Shown here in pieces: positions 23,311 to 29,613 of a stretch of DNA of 29,613 nt. This stretch comes from an uncultured Sphingobacteriaceae bacterium (lineage in GTDB: Bacteria > Bacteroidota > Bacteroidia > Sphingobacteriales > Sphingobacteriaceae). Under the pieces are notes generated by a model. That model was given only the letters and a program-made list of their open reading frames with translations, had not been told where the DNA came from and ran no database searches. The stretch covers positions 1 to 29,613 of the forward strand of contig CALNCF010000487.1 of assembly GCA_937875035.1 (NCBI GenBank), in the 5' to 3' direction. Numbering within the stretch: position 1 is the first letter of the stretch; each line of letters opens with the position of its first letter. The position numbers were made by a program, and so were the translations under genes.

Positions 23311-24735
23311 TTAGGCGACAATGCTACCCATCAGCGTCGCCGATGTGCATCGCTCTATCTTCACATTCACATAATCTCCCGGTTTATACTGGTCCATTTT
23401 AGGGAAGATCACGACCGCGTTCTGATCACTCCTTCCTGAAAAATCATCCTGCGATTTTTTGGAGGTTCCTTCGATCAGCACCTGGTAGGTTTTGCCGATA
23501 CATTGCTGCAGGCGTTCCAGCTGGTGCACATGCTGCAAGGCTACGATCTGCTTTAAGCGTTCGCCCTTTACATCCTCCGGCACATCATCCGCGTACTTCT
23601 TCGCTGCCGGGGTACCCGGACGTTCCGAATAGATGAACATATAGGCGAAATCGAATTTCACATATTCCATCAGGCTCAGGGTATCCTGGTGCTCTTCTTC
23701 CGTTTCCGAGCAGAAACCGGTGATCATATCGGTGGAGATAGCGCATTCAGGCATGATCCTGCGGATGGCGTTAATACGGTCGATATACCACTCGCGGTCG
23801 TAAGTACGATTCATCATTTCCAGGATGCGGGAATTTCCCGATTGTACCGGCAGGTGAATATACTTGCAGATGTTCGCATGCCTCGACATGGTGTGAAGCA
23901 CTTCATCCGTAATATCTTTAGGGTGTGATGTAGAGAACCGGATACGCATCAGGGGACTTACGGCGGATACCATTTCCAGTAAGCCGGCAAAGTTCACCTG
24001 TTCCGTACCCTCTTCGTTCTGCCATTTGTAGGAATCGACATTTTGTCCCAGCAGGGTAACCTCGCGGTATCCCTGCTCAAAGAGCTCCTCTACTTCTTTA
24101 TAGATCGAGTGCGCATCGCGGCTGCGCTCGCGGCCCCGTGTGAACGGCACCACGCAGAAGGAGCACATATTGTCGCAGCCCCTCATGATCGACACAAAAG
24201 CGGAGATGCCATTCGTGTTCAGTCGTACCGGGCTGATGTCTGCATAGGTTTCCTCGCGGGAGAGCAGTACGTTCACGGCACGGTCGCCTTCGTCTACACG
24301 GCCGATCAATCCCGGCAGGTCGCGGTACGCGTCCGGGCCGATCACCACATCTACCAGCTTTTCTTCTTCCAGGAACTTCGCTTTCAGACGCTCGGCCATA
24401 CAGCCCAACACGCCTACGATCATCCCGGGATTCGCTTTCTTTACGGCGCCGAATTCTTTCAGGCGGTTACGCACGCGCTGCTCCGCATTTTCGCGGATCG
24501 AGCAGGTGTTGATAAACACGACATCCGCTTCCCTGAATTCATCCGTCGTTACAAAACCCATATCCGACATGATCGAAGCCACGATCTCCGAATCTGAAAA
24601 GTTCATGGCGCAGCCATAACTTTCAATATAAAATTTACGGGCATCGATAAGACCCGGCTTTGTATCAAGCATTAATACTTCTCCCTGGCGGGATTCGTCA
24701 TGATCCTTTAATCCTATGTTTTTTATCGCTTGCAT
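23311..24735 (-). CDS. miaB: tRNA-2-methylthio-N6-dimethylallyladenosine synthase MiaB
   Basis: MiaB is a radical SAM enzyme that adds a methylthio group to i6A37 of tRNAs reading UNN codons. The 474-residue protein has the N-terminal cluster cysteines in YGCAMNFSDSE, NTCSIRENAEQRV and LGCMAERLK, the radical SAM motif CDNMCSFC, and a C-terminal TRAM domain (about 410-474). The start at 24735 is followed by about 35 extra residues before the core, which is common in this phylum. It is the first gene of a five-gene operon. A minus-strand -7 box lies just upstream at 24753-24760. Confidence 0.97.
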   Translation of the reverse strand: MQAIKNIGLKDHDESRQGEVLMLDTKPGLIDARKFYIESYGCAMNFSDSEIVASIMSDMGFVTTDEFREADVVFINTCSIRENAEQRVRNRLKEFGAVKKANPGMIVGVLGCMAERLKAKFLEEEKLVDVVIGPDAYRDLPGLIGRVDEGDRAVNVLLSREETYADISPVRLNTNGISAFVSIMRGCDNMCSFCVVPFTRGRERSRDAHSIYKEVEELFEQGYREVTLLGQNVDSYKWQNEEGTEQVNFAGLLEMVSAVSPLMRIRFSTSHPKDITDEVLHTMSRHANICKYIHLPVQSGNSRILEMMNRTYDREWYIDRINAIRRIMPECAISTDMITGFCSETEEEHQDTLSLMEYVKFDFAYMFIYSERPGTPAAKKYADDVPEDVKGERLKQIVALQHVHQLERLQQCIGKTYQVLIEGTSKKSQDDFSGRSDQNAVVIFPKMDQYKPGDYVNVKIERCTSATLMGSIVA

Positions 24736-24752
24736 GATCTGATTAAGAATCG

Positions 24753-24760
24753 CAAATTTA
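24753..24760 (-). promoter_or_regulatory. Putative promoter of the miaB operon
   Basis: The minus strand reads TAAATTTG, an exact TAnnTTTG match, 18 bp before the miaB ATG. A -33 TTG is not visible at the expected distance. Predicted leader is about 13 nt. Confidence 0.5.
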
Positions 24761-24849
24761 ATATAATTATTCCGAAAGAATGCCAGTTTGGCAGACTTAA
24801 ACGCCGCTTTCGCTAAGAATTTTGATATATTGCAGCTACAATTAAACCT

Positions 24850-26709
24850 ATGATCCTGAAGAAGTACCGTTTATGGAGGAATCTCCTGATTTTCTTCCTG
24901 ACAACCGCTTTCCTGGTGGTTCTGACGGGCATTTTACTGGCCAGGTACTGGAACCCGATCCTGGTCAGCGCCCTTAAAAAAACGGTACACACCAGCACTT
25001 CAGGGCTGTATCGCATCGATTTCTCTAAAATGTCGATCAACCTGTTCACCGGGAATATCTATTTTAAAGACTTTAAGCTGATCCCAGATACGGCCGTGTA
25101 CCAGAAATTAAGGCTGATCGACAAAGCTCCGCCTTATCTCTACGAGATCAGCGTTTCGGATATCCGCTTTAAACGCATTCACCCCTGGAAGATCTACGAG
25201 GAACACGCGCTCGATATCAGTGAGATCAGGATCAACAAGCCCGATATTAAGGTGATCAGCAAATTCCAGAAGCGCGATGATACCAGCGGCTCGGTGCTGA
25301 AAAACCCTTATGAACTGATCCGTAACCTGATCCCGTCCGTACAGGTGAACCTGATCCAGCTGAACGACATTCATTTCACCTATGTACAGGAACGGCTATG
25401 GGTCAGCGAAAGCAATGAAGTACAGGTGAAGCAGATCCGGGTAGAAGAGCTTCGCATCGACTCGATGGCCCAGTTCGATACCAGCCGGCCGTTCTATGCC
25501 AGGGACATCCAGGTATTGGTGAAAGATTTCAGCCATGTAATGCCGGATAATATTCATACCCTGAGCTTCAGCGATGCCTTGCTTTCCACGGCAAGCTCGT
25601 CTGTCGGCTTTTCAAATTTCCGTTACTTCCCCAAATATCCTGAACAGGCTTATGCCAGGCATTTTGCAACCCGCAAAGAACGTTATGATATCGGTATTCA
25701 CGACATGACCTTTTCAGGGATCGACTTTATCCGGCTCATCAATTACCAGCAATTGCACGTCGATCAGCTGGCGATCAACAAGCTGCTCCTAAAGGGCTTT
25801 ATCGATAAGCAGAAACCAGTTGATCCGCATAAGGTATTCCGTTTCCCGCAGGAAGTGGTGAAGCGCATCAAGCTCCCTTTCGAGATCGACCGGGTGACCA
25901 TTGCCTCTTCCGATATTCACTATTCGGAGGTAGATGTACGCAGCGGGGTGCAGTGGCGGATCTTCTTCACAAAAACAGATGCCGATATCAGGAACTTCAG
26001 CAACGACAGCACGTACCGTGCCACGCACCCGTACTGCACGGCCAATCTCAATACATTGTTCATGAACGAAGCGAGCATTAAAACGACCTTCCGGTTCGAT
26101 CACCTGCGCAAAGAATCTCCTTTTGTCTGCAAGGCTGAGATCGGGCCTTTCAGGTTCCGCAAGCTGAACGACCTGCTGGCTCCGCTTACCAAGGTTGAAT
26201 CTTCTTCGGGGCAGCTTGACAGGATGAACGTGGAGATCCATGGTGATATTTACAATGCGAGAGCGAAGATGACCTTCCTGTATAACGACCTCAAGATCCG
26301 GGTGCTGAAAGCCGACGATGAGGCCAACAGCTTCCGGTCGCAGGGCTTGATCTCACTTCTTGCGAACGCGTTGGTGGTGAAAAGAAGCAACCCCGACCAA
26401 CATGGCACACGCACAGTAAATGTGTATTACAAACGGATGGAAGACCAGAGCTTTTTCGGTTTTATCTGGAAAACCATGCTGAGGGGAATCAAAGAGAGCA
26501 TCGGCCTCGATCATAAAACGGAAGAAGAGATCAGGCAGCGGGTAAGCACGCTGAAAGCATTGCGCAGAGAGCTCACCGAGCTGAAAGAGGAACGGATGGA
26601 GCGCAGGGGCGAACGGATAGAGAACCGCAGAAGGCGGAAGGAAAAACGCACGGAACGGTCTCAGCGCAGGATGGTGCATGAAGCCGGCACCGTACCCGAA
26701 AACAAATGA
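24850..26709 (+). CDS. AsmA-like inner-membrane-anchored protein
   Basis: The 619-residue protein has one N-terminal membrane segment (about 12-32, LLIFFLTTAFLVVLTGILLA) and then a large periplasmic region of repeated beta-strands. The opening pattern, with SGLYRIDFSKMSINLFTGNIYFKDFKL, resembles AsmA/TamB-type proteins that bridge the envelope and move phospholipids, and it lacks enzymatic motifs. The C-terminus (about 555-619) changes to a highly charged Arg/Glu helix (RMERRGERIENRRRRKEK). The family assignment is from general pattern only, so function is uncertain. It is divergent from miaB and 35 bp before the glutathione peroxidase, probably in one transcript. Confidence 0.72.
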   Translation: MILKKYRLWRNLLIFFLTTAFLVVLTGILLARYWNPILVSALKKTVHTSTSGLYRIDFSKMSINLFTGNIYFKDFKLIPDTAVYQKLRLIDKAPPYLYEISVSDIRFKRIHPWKIYEEHALDISEIRINKPDIKVISKFQKRDDTSGSVLKNPYELIRNLIPSVQVNLIQLNDIHFTYVQERLWVSESNEVQVKQIRVEELRIDSMAQFDTSRPFYARDIQVLVKDFSHVMPDNIHTLSFSDALLSTASSSVGFSNFRYFPKYPEQAYARHFATRKERYDIGIHDMTFSGIDFIRLINYQQLHVDQLAINKLLLKGFIDKQKPVDPHKVFRFPQEVVKRIKLPFEIDRVTIASSDIHYSEVDVRSGVQWRIFFTKTDADIRNFSNDSTYRATHPYCTANLNTLFMNEASIKTTFRFDHLRKESPFVCKAEIGPFRFRKLNDLLAPLTKVESSSGQLDRMNVEIHGDIYNARAKMTFLYNDLKIRVLKADDEANSFRSQGLISLLANALVVKRSNPDQHGTRTVNVYYKRMEDQSFFGFIWKTMLRGIKESIGLDHKTEEEIRQRVSTLKALRRELTELKEERMERRGERIENRRRRKEKRTERSQRRMVHEAGTVPENK

Positions 26710-26744
26710 TCAGCCATACACGTTAAAAATCAAAACATCAGCTT

Positions 26745-27317
26745 ATGAAATCCTTATTATCCATATTCACTTTTTTATCAGCATGCATAGGTATGAACGA
26801 GATCAAAAGTAAACCGGCCGACGCAGGTGAGCCTGCAGGCGGAAAATCATTTTATGATTTTAGAATGAAATCACTCGACGGAGAAGAGATCGATTTCAGC
26901 CGTTACCGCGGCAAGAAAGTATTACTCGTAAACACTGCTTCCGAATGCGGCTACACTCCACAATACGAGAAGCTGCAAAAGCTGAACGAGCAGTACGGAG
27001 AAAAGGTAGTGATCCTCGGGTTCCCTGCCAATAATTTCGGCGGACAGGAGCCGGGAAGCAATTCCGAGATTAAGCAATTCTGCTCTAAGAACTATGGGGT
27101 TACTTTCCAGATGTTCGAAAAGGTTTCGGTTAAGGGTGATGATCAGTGCGAGCTGTACAAATGGCTGTCGACGAAGTCGGAAAACGGCTGGAACGACCAG
27201 GCTCCCAAGTGGAACTTCTGCAAATACCTGGTCAATGAAAAAGGAGAGCTTGTGAAATTTTACGCATCCTCTATCGATCCGCTATCCAAAGAAATACTGG
27301 ACGCGATCAGCCAGTGA
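26745..27317 (+). CDS. Glutathione peroxidase family thiol peroxidase, predicted lipoprotein
   Basis: This enzyme family reduces peroxides. The catalytic residues Cys68 (SECGYTPQYE), Gln101 (FGGQEPGSN), Trp156 and Asn157 (WNF) are present. Cys113 in FCSKNYGVTF matches the resolving cysteine of thioredoxin-dependent GPx enzymes, so thioredoxin rather than glutathione is the likely reductant. An extra N-terminal 30 residues give a hydrophobic signal ending in the lipobox LSAC (Cys14), which predicts a lipid-anchored periplasmic form; most bacterial GPx are cytoplasmic. Two further cysteines (135 and 159, in DDQCELY and WNFCKYLV) occur where His and Thr are more common. It ends at a terminator shared with the convergent gene. 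Confidence 0.93.
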   Translation: MKSLLSIFTFLSACIGMNEIKSKPADAGEPAGGKSFYDFRMKSLDGEEIDFSRYRGKKVLLVNTASECGYTPQYEKLQKLNEQYGEKVVILGFPANNFGGQEPGSNSEIKQFCSKNYGVTFQMFEKVSVKGDDQCELYKWLSTKSENGWNDQAPKWNFCKYLVNEKGELVKFYASSIDPLSKEILDAISQ

Positions 27318-27330
27318 TCCGCGTTAAACG

Positions 27331-27363
27331 AAAAAACGGGTACGTATGCGCACCCGTTTTTTT
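27331..27363. terminator. Bidirectional terminator between GPx and tryptophan dioxygenase genes
   Basis: ACGGGT and ACCCGT pair within an A run on the left and a seven-T run on the right (27357-27363). The inner bases CG and CG extend the stem past a mismatch. It can end both convergent transcripts. Confidence 0.85.
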
Positions 27364-27376
27364 ATATGGTATATGC

Positions 27377-28324
27377 TTATTTCGCAATCACTGATTCCAC
27401 CCATCCTCTTCCCCATTCTTCAATTTCCAGGTCGGACCATAGCTCCGGGTAGAATATCCGTTTCTGGAAACGCGGAGGCAAATATTTCTGCCAGTTGGTT
27501 CCACCGGTCGCCATGATGTCGTGCGGGTCTTTCTGAAGATAACGGGCCGCCGATTTATAGTGCACCAATGGCCAGTTCACGTTGACATTGATATCGAACT
27601 GGCGCATCACATCCTTCAGCTTCTGATCGTCTGAATTCAGCGCGCGGTAGCGCGTATAAATATTGTTGTTATGCCGGGCTTTGGCAAGATCGGTAAAGGT
27701 GGGTAAGTATTTTTGCTCGAACTGGCGCAGTGTAAGGGTCTTCTTCCCGGTTTCGAGCTCGGTAGCGCCATGCTTCCAATAGATCTTGTCGATAAATTTT
27801 TCCGCGTCGAACGGATCATGACGGTATGTTTCGCGCACATCTTTATCCACAAGGTTGATCAGGTCGGTCGCATAGATCTCGATCATGCGGTATTGCCCCG
27901 ACTGGAATCCGCTTGCCGGCTGGAGCGCGAGGCGGTATTTCAGGAACTGTTCCTTTTCCATACCGTCAACCATGATATCGAAGGAGCTGGTCAGCACCTG
28001 GAAATAGCGGTTGATCCGCATCATGCGTTCGTAGAAGAATTTTTCCGTGAGATCTTCTTTATCGCAGATCTGCTCACACTCGCTGAGGATCATTTTGAAA
28101 TAAAGCTCCGTTACCTGGTGATACATGATGAAGATCTTTTCATCGGGGAAGAAGGTACGCGGAACCTGCAGGCTCAGCAGGGTATCGAGGTGTATATAAT
28201 CCCAGTAGTTGATATATTCGGAATAGAGCAGGCCATCGAGGTATGAAGCCATATCCTGTCCTTCTTTATCAAACTTTTCCTGCAGTTTCCTGATCCTTTC
28301 TATGATCTCCGGAGAAATTTCCAT
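27377..28324 (-). CDS. kynA: Tryptophan 2,3-dioxygenase
   Basis: This haem enzyme opens the indole ring of tryptophan to make N-formylkynurenine, the first step of the kynurenine route. The 315-residue protein has FIMYHQVTELYFKM (active-site His69), the substrate-binding LQPASGFQSGQYRMIEI, the probable haem ligand His255 in WPLVHYKSAARYL, and ATGGTNWQKYLPP. These are the family's signatures. Other kynurenine-pathway genes are not in the window. It follows crcB with only 3 bp between, so they are co-transcribed, although their functions seem unrelated. Confidence 0.95.
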   Translation of the reverse strand: MEISPEIIERIRKLQEKFDKEGQDMASYLDGLLYSEYINYWDYIHLDTLLSLQVPRTFFPDEKIFIMYHQVTELYFKMILSECEQICDKEDLTEKFFYERMMRINRYFQVLTSSFDIMVDGMEKEQFLKYRLALQPASGFQSGQYRMIEIYATDLINLVDKDVRETYRHDPFDAEKFIDKIYWKHGATELETGKKTLTLRQFEQKYLPTFTDLAKARHNNNIYTRYRALNSDDQKLKDVMRQFDINVNVNWPLVHYKSAARYLQKDPHDIMATGGTNWQKYLPPRFQKRIFYPELWSDLEIEEWGRGWVESVIAK

Positions 28325-28327
28325 GTG

Positions 28328-28702
28328 CTAAGCGAATAATTTAATTGAAACAATTCCCAAATATAACCCTGAAACACTTAATATGAAGTTTAAAATGATA
28401 TTCAGCGCGGCCATTCCTGCCTGACCGTGCTTAAATAATTCTACGGTTTCGAACGTAAAGGCCGAATAGGTGCTGAAGCCTCCGCAGAAACCGGTAATGA
28501 GCAGGAGCTTGAGGCTTTCGTTAAGATTCAGCCGGTTCACTCCCAGCATCATGACCATTCCAAAAACGGTACAGCTCAATATATTGGAGACAAGGGTAGC
28601 AAAGGGGAAGGCTGGGGTAAGATTGATGAAAAGCCTGCTTACGCTGAAGCGGCTGACACTGCCAATGCCGCCACCGATAAAGACTAAAAGGAATTCTTTC
28701 AT
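28328..28702 (-). CDS. crcB: Fluoride ion channel CrcB (Fluc)
   Basis: CrcB exports toxic fluoride as a dual-topology dimer. The 124-residue protein has four membrane helices and the conserved sequences GGGIGSVSRFSVSRLF, FATLVSNILSCTVFG (pore Asn) and ITGFCGGFSTYSAFTFE with the Phe-box and TYS motif. Length is typical. The leader shows no recognisable fluoride riboswitch. It is the first gene of a two-gene unit with tryptophan 2,3-dioxygenase. Confidence 0.95.
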   Translation of the reverse strand: MKEFLLVFIGGGIGSVSRFSVSRLFINLTPAFPFATLVSNILSCTVFGMVMMLGVNRLNLNESLKLLLITGFCGGFSTYSAFTFETVELFKHGQAGMAALNIILNFILSVSGLYLGIVSIKLFA

Positions 28703-28775
28703 AGCTATGGTTCGTAGAAGGATGAATCCTGGTTCTGTTCGCTAAATTAACCAATATCTGTGGATGAAGCCTATA

Positions 28776-28802
28776 AAAAAAGGCCGCTTTTACGCGGCCT
28801 TT
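28776..28802 (-). terminator. Terminator of the LVIVD-repeat protein gene
   Basis: GGCCGC (28782-28787) pairs with GCGGCC (28794-28799) over a six-base loop, extended by three A-T pairs. On the minus strand it ends in a seven-T run. Confidence 0.9.
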
Positions 28803-28832
28803 CCTGAAATACACTTGTTTACTATTTAATTA

Positions 28833-29612
28833 TTATAACGCTGTTCCTGTGTAATATTGAGCATTTATTACCTGAGCGCCAGAATTCTTGTTTACTCTTC
28901 CGTTCACGGTGAACGTACATCCCGGTTGCATAAACTCGATCGTACCGTTGAAGTTCAGATCACCGTTAATCACTACGGATCCATATACCTTTAACACACC
29001 ACCACTGTTAATGTTCAGTCCCTGGTTACATACCAATGAACCATTGGTAACGAATACCGCGTTGGTGCTCGACCAGTAGTTCAACACCAATGAACCACAG
29101 TAGTCGAATAAGCCGTTGGAATTTACATTCAGTCCGCCTAAGATGGTCGAACCGTTGAAGTATTGCTTGTCGTTCGTATTAACTGTATAATAACCGTACT
29201 GGTTAGACTGTAAAGCAGGGCGGCCTGAACAACCCGGCGCTGAGGTATTGCCTGAATTCTTCAGCTCCAGCTTAAAGATCTTTACTCCACCCTTTCCGGA
29301 TGCTACATAAATGTATCCGTTGGCTGCTTTTACATAGTTTGCGGAACCACCCACATCGGCACGTCCCAATACGGCAAGCTCCGTGTTCGATATAATTACT
29401 TTACCTACTAACAGGCCGGCCGCGCCATTCGCCGCATATACATAGTTGTTATCTACAGAAACCGAGTTAGTATAGATATCGCCCGGATCTACACCGGTAA
29501 TAGATGCCGGCAGGCCGATACGATCCATCATCACACCTGTTACCGGGTTCCAGTAGGTAATGCCTGCAAACCCGTTTGCTACGAGCATATTTGTTGCCCA
29601 TGGCGCAATGTT
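28833..29612 (-). CDS. Surface-type protein with LVIVD beta-propeller repeats, C-terminal part (runs off the right edge)
   Basis: The frame is open to the window edge, so the ATG at 29588 is internal and the true start lies outside. About 260 residues are visible. The first half has repeats of the form VYAANGAAGLLVGKV and IYVASGKGGVKIFKL, typical of LVIVD-type beta-propellers on bacterial surfaces. After GNTSAPGCSGRPALQ the second half is a run of short Asn- and Gly-rich strands (NGSLVCNQGLNINSGG, YGSVVINGDLNFNG), suggesting a beta-solenoid like those of adhesins and polymer-binding proteins. It ends QYYTGTAL without the T9SS tail seen in the cyclophilin. Function is unknown; a large cell-surface or secreted protein is likely. 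Confidence 0.8.
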   Translation of the reverse strand, partial: NIAPWATNMLVANGFAGITYWNPVTGVMMDRIGLPASITGVDPGDIYTNSVSVDNNYVYAANGAAGLLVGKVIISNTELAVLGRADVGGSANYVKAANGYIYVASGKGGVKIFKLELKNSGNTSAPGCSGRPALQSNQYGYYTVNTNDKQYFNGSTILGGLNVNSNGLFDYCGSLVLNYWSSTNAVFVTNGSLVCNQGLNINSGGVLKVYGSVVINGDLNFNGTIEFMQPGCTFTVNGRVNKNSGAQVINAQYYTGTAL

Positions 29613-29613
29613 T

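Noticed and set aside
24043..24597. 184-codon open frame on the plus strand
   Set aside because: It runs antisense to miaB, whose motifs are intact; the His- and Arg-rich product matches nothing and reflects GC-rich codon bias.
28703..28770. Fluoride riboswitch before crcB
   Set aside because: The leader does not show the conserved pseudoknot segments of the crcB motif.

Overview
The window is ordinary chromosome of a member of the Bacteroidota, most likely of the Chitinophagia/Sphingobacteriia type. Evidence: a cyclophilin carrying a C-terminal type IX secretion (T9SS) sorting domain, TAnnTTTG promoter boxes, near absence of Shine-Dalgarno sequences except inside prfB, acidic residues straight after the lipobox cysteine of a lipoprotein, and the gene order miaB - sigma-54 activator - lptE - acidic TPR-like protein - secG - groES - groEL. 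I see no tRNA, rRNA, CRISPR array, insertion sequence, prophage or integrase. No gap between genes exceeds 250 bp.

Layout. 1-1119: 5' part of mfd (minus). 1131-4605 (plus): a Nif3-like gene with a single-base frameshift, a coiled-coil/zinc-ribbon protein, a strong terminator, and an exported TPR protein. 4606-6573 (minus): dcd and the T9SS-type cyclophilin. 6644-7285 (plus): an Sfp-type phosphopantetheinyl transferase. 7288-10073 (minus): an exported protein of unknown function followed by dnaG. 10179-13052 (minus): the three-gene proton-translocating transhydrogenase pntAA-pntAB-pntB. 13286-14363 (minus): prfB with a canonical programmed +1 frameshift. 14447-14803 (minus): a YraN-family protein. 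14895-16749 (plus): lipB overlapping a membrane-anchored serine hydrolase. 16879-17457 (plus): a lipoprotein. 17705-19714 (minus): groES-groEL. 19884-24735 (minus): a five-gene operon miaB, sigma-54 activator, lptE, acidic protein, secG. 24850-27317 (plus): an AsmA-like membrane protein and a lipoprotein glutathione peroxidase. 27377-28702 (minus): crcB and tryptophan 2,3-dioxygenase. 28833 to the right edge (minus): the C-terminal part of a large LVIVD-repeat surface-type protein.

Function. The content is mostly housekeeping: replication and repair (dnaG, mfd, dcd), translation (prfB, miaB), protein folding and export (groESL, secG), the outer membrane (lptE, AsmA-like), redox balance (pnt, GPx) and cofactor attachment (lipB, PPTase). 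I found no convincing undescribed multi-gene system.

The most notable observations are an apparent in-frame loss of about 32-35 residues from the DnaG Toprim domain, which removes the DPD metal-binding motif, and the Nif3 frameshift. Both should first be checked as possible sequencing or assembly errors. After these come the prfB recoding site in a phylum that hides its anti-Shine-Dalgarno sequence, RNA hairpins in the groES-groEL gap and the lipB leader, and a T9SS-exported proline isomerase.
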